From JAWPMT01 sp965267435 (GTDB lineage: Bacteria; Bacteroidota; Bacteroidia; Cytophagales; Cyclobacteriaceae), in NCBI GenBank assembly GCA_965267435.1, contig OZ253960.1:806001-870000 (forward strand): DNA of 64,000 bases. The letters are read 5' to 3'. Below the pieces are notes generated by a model that searched no databases, had not been told where the DNA came from, and was given only the letters and a program-made list of their open reading frames with translations. The position numbers and the translations under genes are program-made. Every line of letters starts with the position of its first letter. The first letter of the stretch is position 1. Below, in pieces: positions 53,962 to 63,954 of this stretch.

Positions 53962-56900
53962 CCTCCTTCTCCTGACGAGTGGTCTGCTCTTCGCGCAGAC
54001 GACGGATCTGGCAGCTCGGGTGCAGCAGATTGATTCTCTGGTAGCGGTCGGCGCATTCGAAGCGGCGGCCACGGAAATCCAATCCGCGCAGGAAGCTGTG
54101 GCCGATACGGATGTTGGAAGTGAGGACTCCACCAAGCTCTACTTTCTCTCAAAGCTGTCCTTCATCAGCTATCAGTTGGGGGACTGCGACGCGGCTATTG
54201 AGTATGGTGAGCAGGAGGTCTCGTTGCGAGACGCAGTCTATGGCAAGGCTGATCCTCTCTATCTCTCTTCTCTCCGGAACTATGGGATCTACCACCTCAA
54301 CTGTGGCAATTTCGAGCGCGCTGACAGTACGTTGGGGGCATTGCTTGATATCCATCGGGAATATGTTGGGCGAGTCGATGAGATGTACGTCAGGACCATG
54401 GATGATCTGGCCTTCACGAAAGGTAAGCTGGGTCAAATCGACGAGGCATCGTCACTCTATCAAGACATTTTCGAGATGCTCGGAGACAAAACCTCCGATT
54501 TCTACTTGTCAGTGCTTGACAGCTACACGTCCATGCTGATCAATGCCGGGAGATACGCCGAAGCGGCTCCTCACTACGCTGCCCTGCGTGAGTGGTTGGA
54601 AGGAACAGAGGATTATGCCCAATTTCTAAGAGATTTTCACAACATATTCATCTTCACTCGCGACTTTGTGAAGGTGTACGAGACCGCCCGCGACCTCATT
54701 GACTTAAGTCCCGGGGAGCAATTGTCAGGTGTGAAGTTGAACGGGGCGAGAGCAGCACTGCTCATGGGAAAATACGATTCAGCGTTGCTCTACTATGAAA
54801 AAGCCTATGACACGTTTGGAGACAGTGCCTATGCCCGTGTTCAGATCCACCTGGAGAGGGCAGGGCTTTACAACGCCCGCAAGAGCAGTTTTCGACAGAT
54901 ACACGAGTTGAGGAGGGCAAAGGATTTGCACGAGCAGCATAGTCTGACCGATAGCAGCACTTATGCGCAATCCGTTTTAAGGCTGGGAACCACGCTCACG
55001 GAAAGGGGGGAGTTTGAGCAGGCTGACGAGGTATTCAAGCAGTATATCGCCCAGTTGGAGAGTCAGTCTGAAGTAGACTACCTTAAGCTGGCGCAGGCCT
55101 ACCAGTCTCTTGGCAATCAGAAGTATTTGCTGCAGGATTACCAGGAGGCGGACGCCTATTTGATTCAGGCTGAGAAGACCTTTACTGACAACGACCTCCA
55201 ACGTACGATCGAATATGCATCGTGCCTCAACAGTCTCGGAGCACTGAAGGAGGCAATCGCCGACTATAACCTGGCGAAGGATATGTACCGGAAGGCGTTT
55301 GCCATTTCTGTCAGAGAGGAGGGTTCATTGCGTCTCAAGGTGGCCTCAGCTTCCAACTTGGCGAATGTGCTCAACGCCTTCGATCCTTCTAATGATTCCA
55401 TCAGTCTGCTGTACTCACAAGCCATCGAGTGGCAACATGGGCTGACAGGTGAATATCACCCAGACTATGGCAATCTCTTGAACAAACGGGGATTCTTCCA
55501 CCACAGAGTGGGAGAGGTCGACAAGGCCGAACAGGACTATCGCCGGGCCAGCCAGATACTGGCTTACACCGTTGGTACGTCGCATCCTGAGTACCTGGTC
55601 TCCATGTCCAATCTTGGTCTTCTGTACAGCGAGCAGAACAACATTGACGTTGCATTCTCGACGATGATCACCACGAAGCAGACTTACGAGCGCAACTACT
55701 CTAAGGACAATCCAGGCTACCTGCTGATAGCCAATAACCTGGCGAATCTCTACACGAAAATGGAGGACTATGCCAGCGCCGAGGAGCTCTTTCTCGAGCT
55801 TGCGGATATCAACCTTAGGAAGATACGCGAGTCCTTCTCCTACTTATCCGAGAAGGAGAAAGAAGTCTTTGTCGCCGAGAAGAAGAAGTTCCTCGACAGC
55901 TTCAAGCGGTACATCGTTGCCCGGTACATCGAGGCCGAAAATCAGCTAAACGCGGAGATCCTCACAAAGTGGTTTGAACTGGAGCAGAATACTAAGGGCA
56001 TTCTTTTGAACTCCACCAAGCGAGTACGAGATCAGATCTTCCAAAGTGGTGACGCTGAACTCATCGAGTTGTTTTCGAATTGGACCCTGGCACGAAATCA
56101 GGTGGCAGAGCTACAATCTCTGAAGAATGACCAGAGTGCTACCTCCAGAGCCCAATTGGATTCATTGACACAGCAAATTGATGAATTGGAAAAGGCGATT
56201 TCGCGGGCCTCCGCTGGTTTTGGCAATAGCTTTTCGGCGACTAGCGTCTCATTTGATGAAGTCCGAAGCCAACTACAAGAAGGCGAGTGCGCCATCGAGA
56301 TCGTCCGAATTAACCTGGAAGGTGACGTCCTCTATGTGGCGCTCTTCGTGGAGCAGTCATCAGCCGCCCCAGAGCTGATCGTCATTGGTAAGAAGGAGCC
56401 CATGGAGACGAAGACTTTTAACTTGTACAAGAACATCATTAGGTTCTCCACCACCAACAGCCAGATTTACGACGTCTACTGGAGGCCTCTGGAAGATCGA
56501 ATTTCGTCCTCGAACATTTCGAGAATTTACTTCACACCAGATGGTATTTATCATCGGATCAGTTTGGGCACATTGTTCGAAGAGACCGACCAGAGCTATC
56601 TGCTCGATAAGTACGATTTCATCCAGCTGACTTCGACAAAAGACCTCATCAAGCTCAGGTCGCAGAGCACCGCCCTACGTGCGAATGAGAAAGTGTTGCT
56701 GATTGGCCGTCCCAACTACAAGTTTGGGGGGAACCCGGAGGAGTCCACGGTTCAGCTGACCAGGTCCTTCTCCATGAGTCGGATCACCGATCTTCCCGGG
56801 ACTGAAGAAGAGGTGAATGAGATCGATGACGTCCTGCAGGATAGAGGTGTGCAGGTAGTGAAGTATTTGGGCGACGAAGCTGCGGAAAGCAACTTCAAGA

Positions 56901-57391
56901 CCAATCTCGACCATGAGATCATCCACATTGCTACACATGGCTTCTTTCTCGATCAGGCCGCTGCCCACAGAGAGCAGTACCTGGACCCGATGTTGTATTC
57001 CGGCCTCTTATTGGCAGGAGCGAGCAACAAAGATGCGCGGGCCAGGACTGGTGAGGATGGGATCCTGACAGCTTACGAAATCATGAACCTCGGCTTTCAC
57101 GACCTGGACATGGTCGTCCTCTCTGCATGTGAGACCGGTACGGGAGAGATTTCTTCTGGTGAAGGTGTGTATGGTTTGCAGCGAGCCTTCTTTGTGGCTG
57201 GGGCAAATACATTGATCATGTCCCTGTGGAAAGTGGATGATCAGGCGACGAGAGACTTGATGACCAACTTCTATCGGGCGCTAAGCAAAAGCGACAACAA
57301 GCGCGAAGCCTTCATCGACGCACAAAAGAAGGTCAAAAAGAAGTACAAATCGCCGGTCTATTGGGGCGCATTTGTAATGATTGGAGGCTGA
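53927..57391 (+). CDS. Exported TPR-CHAT protein (caspase-like protease)
   Basis: An 1154-residue protein. The start at 53927 gives a signal peptide (MREISNRFLLFNLLLLTSGLLFAQ) and overlaps the previous gene. Residues 30-650 hold a long series of TPR repeats (for example YASAEELFLELADINLRK and KADPLYLSSLRNYGIYH). The C-terminal CHAT domain (about 800-1154) has the caspase-like dyad H1004 (IIHIATHGFF) and C1068 (VVLSACETGTGE), with a typical end (SLWKVDDQATRDLMTNFYRAL, then SPVYWGAFVMIG). CHAT proteases usually act in the cytoplasm, sometimes in defence. Sec export of this one puts it in the periplasm or at the surface, with the two upstream proteins as partners. Confidence 0.9.
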   Translation: MREISNRFLLFNLLLLTSGLLFAQTTDLAARVQQIDSLVAVGAFEAAATEIQSAQEAVADTDVGSEDSTKLYFLSKLSFISYQLGDCDAAIEYGEQEVSLRDAVYGKADPLYLSSLRNYGIYHLNCGNFERADSTLGALLDIHREYVGRVDEMYVRTMDDLAFTKGKLGQIDEASSLYQDIFEMLGDKTSDFYLSVLDSYTSMLINAGRYAEAAPHYAALREWLEGTEDYAQFLRDFHNIFIFTRDFVKVYETARDLIDLSPGEQLSGVKLNGARAALLMGKYDSALLYYEKAYDTFGDSAYARVQIHLERAGLYNARKSSFRQIHELRRAKDLHEQHSLTDSSTYAQSVLRLGTTLTERGEFEQADEVFKQYIAQLESQSEVDYLKLAQAYQSLGNQKYLLQDYQEADAYLIQAEKTFTDNDLQRTIEYASCLNSLGALKEAIADYNLAKDMYRKAFAISVREEGSLRLKVASASNLANVLNAFDPSNDSISLLYSQAIEWQHGLTGEYHPDYGNLLNKRGFFHHRVGEVDKAEQDYRRASQILAYTVGTSHPEYLVSMSNLGLLYSEQNNIDVAFSTMITTKQTYERNYSKDNPGYLLIANNLANLYTKMEDYASAEELFLELADINLRKIRESFSYLSEKEKEVFVAEKKKFLDSFKRYIVARYIEAENQLNAEILTKWFELEQNTKGILLNSTKRVRDQIFQSGDAELIELFSNWTLARNQVAELQSLKNDQSATSRAQLDSLTQQIDELEKAISRASAGFGNSFSATSVSFDEVRSQLQEGECAIEIVRINLEGDVLYVALFVEQSSAAPELIVIGKKEPMETKTFNLYKNIIRFSTTNSQIYDVYWRPLEDRISSSNISRIYFTPDGIYHRISLGTLFEETDQSYLLDKYDFIQLTSTKDLIKLRSQSTALRANEKVLLIGRPNYKFGGNPEESTVQLTRSFSMSRITDLPGTEEEVNEIDDVLQDRGVQVVKYLGDEAAESNFKTNLDHEIIHIATHGFFLDQAAAHREQYLDPMLYSGLLLAGASNKDARARTGEDGILTAYEIMNLGFHDLDMVVLSACETGTGEISSGEGVYGLQRAFFVAGANTLIMSLWKVDDQATRDLMTNFYRALSKSDNKREAFIDAQKKVKKKYKSPVYWGAFVMIGG

Positions 57392-57411
57392 TCGCAGTTT
57401 TGAATTGTGAG

Positions 57412-57459
57412 TGTTGAATTTTTGAATGATTCCGTTAATTGGGCATTCAGCATTCAACA
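57412..57459. repeat. Imperfect palindromic element after the CHAT gene
   Basis: TGTTGAAT (57412-57419) with ATTCAACA (57452-57459), and TGAATG (57423-57428) with CATTCA (57444-57449), form a two-part stem around a 15-nt loop. It lies between the CHAT gene and the convergent small gene at 57469 and may end transcription on either strand. Repeats of this style are common between genes in Cytophagales. Confidence 0.55.
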
Positions 57460-57468
57460 TTACAACTT

Positions 57469-57684
57469 TCATTTTCGAAGGAACGATACCGCAAGCGCCA
57501 CAATCAGATACAGCCAGGGGGCCCCGTGCAAGAACAGGTCCCAGTAATCAATTGCCTGCATCCCGACAGCGCCGCCCAGGACCCATCTTACTTTCCCAAT
57601 GACGTGTGGCTCAGGGAAGAAGGGCGCCAGCCCGAGCGTCAGGCTCAGCACGAATGCTATCCTTATGTGTCTATTTATTTTCAA
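57469..57684 (-). CDS. Small conserved membrane protein
   Basis: A 71-residue protein with two hydrophobic segments. It begins MKINRHIRIAFVLSLTLGLAPFFPEPHVIGKV and continues with RWVLGGAVGMQAIDYWDLFLHGAPWLYLIVALA, which I recognise as a pattern kept among Bacteroidota proteins of unknown function. The frame starts with TTG at 57684 and overlaps the stop of the upstream small gene by 14 bases; no ATG precedes the first membrane segment. It runs opposite to the flanking operons. Confidence 0.72.
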   Translation of the reverse strand: MKINRHIRIAFVLSLTLGLAPFFPEPHVIGKVRWVLGGAVGMQAIDYWDLFLHGAPWLYLIVALAVSFLRK

Positions 57685-57832
57685 GGGCTTTCAATCTTTT
57701 TTCTATTTCTATCAGCTTGTGGATAATGATGATGTGCGTCTTCTTGGCATCAATGCCGACGACGCTCTCTTCACTGGAGATCAGCCTTTCAATGGCTGCG
57801 AATTCTTCTTTTGGGATTTGATAGTCTTCCAT
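57671..57832 (-). CDS. Small cytoplasmic protein (53 aa)
   Basis: A 53-residue frame from ATG at 57832 to TAG at 57671. The sequence begins MEDYQIPKEEFAAIERLISS, includes SVVGIDAKKTHIIIIHKL, and ends with IEIEKRLKALENK. It is highly charged and probably a helical hairpin or coiled coil. Translation may be coupled to the membrane protein gene that overlaps its end. I have no function to suggest. Confidence 0.65.
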   Translation of the reverse strand: MEDYQIPKEEFAAIERLISSEESVVGIDAKKTHIIIIHKLIEIEKRLKALENK

Positions 57833-58203
57833 GGATGATAAATGGGCTTCAATTAATTAACACTTTTCTTTCCGCCTTTGATTCCGAAAGGATGCGGTTC
57901 TGCGAAGGTACGAATGGGACTAGCAACCCAAAGTGACTGATGTTACACCCAATTTTTATTTGATCCGGGAAACGGAATTTTTTAGGATGCCCAGTTTTGG
58001 GTATTTCGGCAGTTGCTCATCAGTGATCCATTAAATGTAAGATAGAGCCCTCTGGTTCACACTTCGATTGTGCCGACTCAGAACAACTGTGGCATGCCTA
58101 CTCATACAAGTTCTTATGGTGTATAACGTTTTCATATTTTCACGACGCAATAACAATGTCATTGTAGCCTAGAAGGCTCACTCACACTATATCTCAGAAG
58201 ATC
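57833..58203. other. Intergenic region upstream of the surface-protein operon
   Basis: This 371-nt divergent gap contains no credible gene. Near its right end is a short perfect dyad, ACAATG-T-CATTGT (about 58154-58166), about 37 nt before the start at 58204. A promoter-like TATTTTCA lies near 58135 without a clear -33 box. Its length suggests regulated expression of the genes on either side. Confidence 0.4.
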
Positions 58204-58983
58204 ATGCATAGCAAGACCCACCGCTTTGGCCCATTTGGGTTCAGGATCCCATTGCTTCTGGCATTACTTTTTACTTCCTGGATTGCACCAGCTCAGGACC
58301 TCAGCATTCAGTCCATCGTGTTGAAGGGCGGTGATGTACTCATCAACTACGACCTGGTAGACGACAATGTCGACCATCGCTATACGCTCAGCCTCTATAG
58401 TTCTCAGGACAACTATGTGCAGCCTTTATTGGAAGTGGAGGGAGATGTAGGTATCGATCAGTCCGTCGGCGGCAACAAGCAAATTGTTTGGCACGCCCAG
58501 AAGGAACTAGGCGACGATTTCAAAGGAGACGTTGCCATTGAAGTGAAGGGTAAGATCTATATCCCATTTGTCACGCTAAACGGATTTGAAGAGATGGGCG
58601 CCCTTAAGCGCGGCAAGCCCTACAAAGTCACGTGGGTGGCGGGCCGAGGCAGCAACGTGTTGACGTTCGACCTCTTCAACAAGAAAGGTGAGATGGTCCA
58701 CTCCTTCACGAACATTGCGAATGTTGGGGAATATGACATTGAACTTCCGAAAGGTGTCAAGGCAGGAAAGGGCTACCGCTTCAGGATCACCGACCAGAAA
58801 AACAAAGAGGACGTAGTTTATACACCCGAATTCACCATCAAACGCAAAGTGCCACTTTATGTGAATGCCGCCCTGGCATCCCTGGCGCTTGTCACTGGGT
58901 ATCTGGTTTCCCAGAATATCTCGTCGGGTGGAGGGGAAGATGGCGAGGCCCCGCTACTACCAGATCCAACCACTCCATTCTAA
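58204..58983 (+). CDS. Secreted protein with KRE9/KNH-like region and C-terminal hydrophobic helix
   Basis: A 259-residue protein with an N-terminal signal peptide (to about residue 31). Residues 32-110 form a beta domain of unknown type (DLSIQSIVLKGGDVLINYDLVDDN). Residues 115-215 resemble the Ser/Thr-rich KRE9/KNH-like beta sandwich seen in bacterial surface proteins (GKPYKVTWVAGRGSNVLTFDLF). A hydrophobic helix at about 222-242 (LYVNAALASLALVTGYLVS) and an acidic, Pro-rich tail follow. It lies 15 nt before the large T9SS cargo gene and probably supports its surface display, which is an inference. Confidence 0.78.
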   Translation: MHSKTHRFGPFGFRIPLLLALLFTSWIAPAQDLSIQSIVLKGGDVLINYDLVDDNVDHRYTLSLYSSQDNYVQPLLEVEGDVGIDQSVGGNKQIVWHAQKELGDDFKGDVAIEVKGKIYIPFVTLNGFEEMGALKRGKPYKVTWVAGRGSNVLTFDLFNKKGEMVHSFTNIANVGEYDIELPKGVKAGKGYRFRITDQKNKEDVVYTPEFTIKRKVPLYVNAALASLALVTGYLVSQNISSGGGEDGEAPLLPDPTTPF

Positions 58984-58998
58984 CAACAACGCAAGCAA

Positions 58999-61900
58999 AT
59001 GATGAACACAGATCGCTACAATACAATATCGAGGACAGCATTGGTGCTGTTTATGGCTTTTTTCGCGCTCGTTGCTGGAGCTCAGATAGTTGTTGATGAA
59101 AATTTCAATGCCTCAGATGGAGGTTGGGAAGCCAGTGCTGACAATGTCGGAACGTTTTGGGAGTGGGGTGATCCCGTCGCCACACAGATCAACGACGATT
59201 ACGATGGCGGAGGAAGTGCCTGGGTGACTGAATTAGATGGGTCCTTTACACTCTCGGACTACACCTATATGTACTTGAGTTCACCGGCGTATGACTTCAC
59301 GGGCCTTCCTAAGGGCTATGTCTCCCTGAGTGTGAATTATGATCTGTCATCGGATATTGATGATGACGCTATGCAGCTGTATTTCAGCACAGACAGTGCA
59401 GATTGGCATTTGCTGCGAAAAGTTGGTGCAGGATCGGGTTGGTTTAATGGCACCGGAATTGACGGACCGGGCTGGGTTGGCAACTCATCGGGCTGGGAGA
59501 AGGCCGGTCATGCCCTTCCGGATTCACTGATGGGGGAGCCGGCGGTGTACTTCTTGTTTGAAATGACGCCGAACCTGGACGTTGGAAACTATGGCTATGA
59601 GGGTTTCGCTGTCGACAACTTCAAGATCTCTTCCTCCAGTATAGAGTCAGAGATCCTGAGTATGACGGTACCGGAAGAGATCTTCCCGGCAAACATCGAC
59701 GCAGTAAGCAAGACCGTCACACTCTTTGTTCCGGGGTCCACCGATGTGACATCTCTGTCACCTACGTTCACCCTGTCTTCAGGCGCTGCTTCTGATAAGA
59801 CCTCGGGAAGTACCCATGACTTTTCTTCGGACGTTTCCTACAACATCACAGCGGAGGACACTGATTTCGCTACTTCCTGGTTGGTAACTGTCGAAAACCC
59901 AGAATTGGATCTATCGATATTGCCGCAGTCTGCCAGGGAAGGGGATGATATTGCTATCTACGGAAGAGCCTTCAGTACGACTACTACCGACAACGTCGTG
60001 ACTATTGGAGGAATAGCGGCTACGGTCACGACCGCAAGTGAGACTAAACTGGTGGTCACTGTCCCGGCAGGAGTTCCTTTTGGAGCGTCGGAGGTGAGCG
60101 TTACTGTCAATGGAATTACATCCTCTCCCGGTACCTACTTCACACTGCTAACTGCCGACAATGTCCCCAATTTCCTGGATTATAAGGGCTCGGATTTCAA
60201 TTTGGATGGTGCCGTAACATCTATGGAGCTCGGGGATTTTGATGCTGACGGAGATTATGATCTCGCCTATGACAATGGTACTACGCTGGTGATCGCTACG
60301 ATGGAAGAGGGCCGCATCAAAGAGAAGACGCCTGTAGCCAGCGGACGCACTGGTGCTGGATCCCAGACTTTGGCCTTAAAATTGGCGGATATGGACAACG
60401 ACGGCTTCTTGGATGTGGTTGCTGGTGGTGAGCGGCTCGGTTGGTTCAAAAACAATGGAGATGGCTCCTGGTCGAACGAGATGGGCATTGATGATTTTGG
60501 GTCTGAGTACAGCATTGAGGTGTTCGACGCGGATGGTGATTTCAAGTTGGACATTGTCGCTGAGGTGGACGGCACCCTGAAGTTGTTCAGAAATCTCGGA
60601 AATGGCGGGTTCTCCTCTGGTGCGCCAAATATTGCATCAGCATTAGGTATTCCATTCGACTGGGACGAAGATGGTGACGTCGATATGCTTTACGCTGACG
60701 GGAACAACGATTGGATCATGCTCCTCGAAAATGACGGAGCAGGGGTGTTCACGGATAGCACACTCTATGCAACAACCGCCATCTGGCTCAATGAACTGGC
60801 AATCGGTGATCTGGACAATGACGGCGATGTGGATTTTGTCTACACCACATTTGACGGAGTCCTTGATAGCAAGGTCGGATATGTTTTGAACAACGCCAAT
60901 ACCTCATTTGGGTCCGAAGCGATCATACAAACAGAAGACGGCTGGGCCACGGGAGATATGGAATTGGTCGATCTCAATGGAGATGGCTACCTGGATATAG
61001 TAAGGGCACTGGAGTTCAGCGGTGATGGGTATGCGGAGATTTATTATGGAGATGCTTCGTTGACGTTCAATAACAAGCAGGGACTCGAGGCTGGGATCCA
61101 AACCTTCGATGTCGAGGTGGTGGATATCGACTCAGATGGCGACCTGGACATCCTCTTGGAGGCCTCTTTAGATGGTGGCTTCTTTCCTTTGGAATTGAAT
61201 CAGGAGTTGCAGGCACCGAACTTGTCGCTTGCCACGGAGGACATAGACCAGACCGCAGCGAGTCCAGCCTGGACCCAAGTAAATGGAGCGAATGGCTATG
61301 AATTGGAGGTGAGTACTGCGGAGGACTTTTCAGCCTTGGTAACGAACTACGATCCCCTGGCGGTGAGTCCAGCTACGACCACTACCACGGACATTACCGA
61401 TCTAAGCGCTGGGACTACCTACTATTTGCGTATACGGTCGCGAGACGCTGGGGACAAGACTTCAGATTATTCTACCACTGTGAGCTTCCTGACATTGCCC
61501 GGAACACCAGTAGGGGCACCAGCCGAAGATGTGGGTAGGAACTCTTTCACCGCTAGTTGGTCGGCAGTTACTAGTGCGACGGAATACGTCGTAGAGGTTT
61601 CCAGCGACAATTTCGCGTCCATAATCTTTGCAGATACGACTACGGAGACAAGTTCTTCGGTGACCGGTCTTACTGGCGACGTACAATATCAGTACCGAAT
61701 CCTGGCGACGAACGCGACGGGCTCCTCACCCTACTCTTCGGAAGTGCTGGTAACAACACTTGCCGAGAACGTGGCACCAACTGGAATCACCTTAGATAAT
61801 GACAAAGTCAATGAGAATTCGGACACAGGTACGCTTGTGGCAACGATAAGCACTACTGATTCGGACAATACCACACACACTTATACACTGGTATCAGGTA

Positions 61901-63954
61901 CTGGCGATGACAACAACACCTCTTTCACAATCGATGGCTCATCGTTGAAAACGAATGCGATTTTCAATCACGAAGACAAGAGTTCTTACTCCATAAGGAT
62001 CCAGACCATGGATGCCGATAATGCCACTTTTGAGAAGAGCTTCTCCATCAGCATCACCGATGTCAACGACGCACCAACGGCAGTAACACTTAGTTCGACG
62101 AGTACGACCGCATTTTTGGAGGCGGGAACGAAGGTGGCGGACCTGAGCGCCTCTGACGAGGACGACACCAGTCACACATTTGAACTCACATCCGGAACAG
62201 AGGCATTCAGTGTAAGTGGTACAGAGCTGAGTACCACCGTCAAATTCGAGAATGAGACCGACTCTATCGTGTCGATTACGGTGAAAGCTACAGACGATAG
62301 CGGAGCCAGCATCAGTACTTCGTTTGATGTTACGGTTGGGGCCTTCGTAGATGGTGAAGCTCCGGTGATCACCCTGAGCGCCACTAACTCCGAGACCTTC
62401 CTGGCCAATGGGCCGTCGTTGTCCTTAGGAGCGACAGTGACGGATTTCCGCCTCGCCGAGGTGAAGTTCATGTCACGACTCTTGACAGAAAGCGACTTCA
62501 CCGAGAGTACACTTACGAGCAGTGGTGATGAATACAGCGTGACCATTGAAGAATCGACACTGGGTGCAGCGGGGATTGAATATTTCTTCCAGGCCACAGA
62601 CGAAGCAGGCAATACGGCCGTAAGCGACAAGGCCAAAATGATCCTGGAATATCCGTCCTCAGAGGCTGAGAGTCCCGTGATCGAGTCGATTGAGACCTTC
62701 GGGCGGACAGTGGACAAGTATCAGATCATCTCCATCCCTTATGTGTTCAGTGGCACCAACAACCGTATCGATGCCATTTTCAACGAGTACGGGGGCAACC
62801 CTGACAATCGCACCTGGAGGATTATTCGGTTTGACAACTCCCAGGCGGAACTTGTGGATTTAACGGCGTCCTATCAGGTGGGATTGGGTGAGGCTTACTT
62901 CTTCATTGCAGAAGAGTCGAAAGAGATCAGAGTGGGGCAAGCGACTGTCAATAGCGAGGATCCGTTCACGATCCAGTTGAGGGCCGGTTGGAACCTTATT
63001 GGCAATCCTTACAATGTGGACATAGACTGGTCGGCCGTGCTCACTCGAAATGGAGTTGAGGGTACTGTAAGGGACCTTAGGGTCTTGGACCCCTCGAATC
63101 CTGAAATATGGCCTGAAAGCACAGTGCTGCCGAAGTTTGAAGGGGGATTTGTACAATCCGACGAGGATTTGACCATTACCATCAGCTACGAGGATGCAGT
63201 TGCTGGTTCTGGAAGATCGACACCGCCATCGTCATTCACTCCAACTGCGGAATGGTACCTGCCGATAACGCTGCAACAAGGCGAAAGCGTTCGCCACGGG
63301 GGAGTGGGTATGGACCGGGAGGCTCGCACATCGCTTGACAAGTTTGATGAATTGACATTGCCCAGATGGCTGCAATTTTTGGAAATCAGCTTTTTGCATG
63401 CCGATGAGCAATTTGGGCGATACAACAAAGACATTGTGCCGGTGACGGATGCCCACGTGTGGGAGTTCGAAGTATCCTCCAGCTACAAGGGTGGATCTGT
63501 GCTTCGCTGGGACGCCGCGAGTATCGGTACTGAGAACCTGCAGCTACTCAATGTACGCACGGGTGAGATCGTCAATATGAAGGAAACGAGCGCTTATCAC
63601 TTTGACCTGCAGGGAACGACGACCTTCCGCATGCTATACAGCACCGATCCTGATAGCCAGTTTGACTTTGAAAAGATCCAGGTCATGGATGTCTTCCCTA
63701 ACCCGATTACGGAGTCATTTGCTGTACCTGTTCGACTGCCAGGCTCGAGTGTTTCGCATGAAGTTGACTTGGAAATCACCGACGTGTCAGGCAGAGTTAT
63801 CTGGACCAAACATATCAGTGGACTGTCATCGGGAGCTCATGAGCTCTGGGTAGATAGACCACAGAACATGACTTCAGGAGTCTACTTATGTAAGATAAGG
63901 GTCTCCAACGATCAAAGGCAAAGTATTCACACACAGAGAATTAGAGTTCGATGA
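58999..63954 (+). CDS. Giant T9SS cargo: IPT/TIG, FG-GAP, FN3 and cadherin-like protein
   Basis: A 1651-residue secreted protein. Order: signal peptide (about 1-29), jelly-roll domain (30-215), a beta-sandwich (about 220-305), an IPT/TIG domain (305-385: PQSAREGDDIAIYGRAF), VCBS/FG-GAP repeats (395-750), two fibronectin III-like domains (about 760-930), two cadherin-like domains (935-1120), further beta domains, and a T9SS type A sorting domain in the last 85 or so residues (VFPNPITESF and GVYLCKIRVSN). Secretion by T9SS with surface attachment or release is therefore expected. The stop overlaps the next start (ATGA). Likely roles are adhesion or polymer binding. Confidence 0.9.
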   Translation: MMNTDRYNTISRTALVLFMAFFALVAGAQIVVDENFNASDGGWEASADNVGTFWEWGDPVATQINDDYDGGGSAWVTELDGSFTLSDYTYMYLSSPAYDFTGLPKGYVSLSVNYDLSSDIDDDAMQLYFSTDSADWHLLRKVGAGSGWFNGTGIDGPGWVGNSSGWEKAGHALPDSLMGEPAVYFLFEMTPNLDVGNYGYEGFAVDNFKISSSSIESEILSMTVPEEIFPANIDAVSKTVTLFVPGSTDVTSLSPTFTLSSGAASDKTSGSTHDFSSDVSYNITAEDTDFATSWLVTVENPELDLSILPQSAREGDDIAIYGRAFSTTTTDNVVTIGGIAATVTTASETKLVVTVPAGVPFGASEVSVTVNGITSSPGTYFTLLTADNVPNFLDYKGSDFNLDGAVTSMELGDFDADGDYDLAYDNGTTLVIATMEEGRIKEKTPVASGRTGAGSQTLALKLADMDNDGFLDVVAGGERLGWFKNNGDGSWSNEMGIDDFGSEYSIEVFDADGDFKLDIVAEVDGTLKLFRNLGNGGFSSGAPNIASALGIPFDWDEDGDVDMLYADGNNDWIMLLENDGAGVFTDSTLYATTAIWLNELAIGDLDNDGDVDFVYTTFDGVLDSKVGYVLNNANTSFGSEAIIQTEDGWATGDMELVDLNGDGYLDIVRALEFSGDGYAEIYYGDASLTFNNKQGLEAGIQTFDVEVVDIDSDGDLDILLEASLDGGFFPLELNQELQAPNLSLATEDIDQTAASPAWTQVNGANGYELEVSTAEDFSALVTNYDPLAVSPATTTTTDITDLSAGTTYYLRIRSRDAGDKTSDYSTTVSFLTLPGTPVGAPAEDVGRNSFTASWSAVTSATEYVVEVSSDNFASIIFADTTTETSSSVTGLTGDVQYQYRILATNATGSSPYSSEVLVTTLAENVAPTGITLDNDKVNENSDTGTLVATISTTDSDNTTHTYTLVSGTGDDNNTSFTIDGSSLKTNAIFNHEDKSSYSIRIQTMDADNATFEKSFSISITDVNDAPTAVTLSSTSTTAFLEAGTKVADLSASDEDDTSHTFELTSGTEAFSVSGTELSTTVKFENETDSIVSITVKATDDSGASISTSFDVTVGAFVDGEAPVITLSATNSETFLANGPSLSLGATVTDFRLAEVKFMSRLLTESDFTESTLTSSGDEYSVTIEESTLGAAGIEYFFQATDEAGNTAVSDKAKMILEYPSSEAESPVIESIETFGRTVDKYQIISIPYVFSGTNNRIDAIFNEYGGNPDNRTWRIIRFDNSQAELVDLTASYQVGLGEAYFFIAEESKEIRVGQATVNSEDPFTIQLRAGWNLIGNPYNVDIDWSAVLTRNGVEGTVRDLRVLDPSNPEIWPESTVLPKFEGGFVQSDEDLTITISYEDAVAGSGRSTPPSSFTPTAEWYLPITLQQGESVRHGGVGMDREARTSLDKFDELTLPRWLQFLEISFLHADEQFGRYNKDIVPVTDAHVWEFEVSSSYKGGSVLRWDAASIGTENLQLLNVRTGEIVNMKETSAYHFDLQGTTTFRMLYSTDPDSQFDFEKIQVMDVFPNPITESFAVPVRLPGSSVSHEVDLEITDVSGRVIWTKHISGLSSGAHELWVDRPQNMTSGVYLCKIRVSNDQRQSIHTQRIRVR

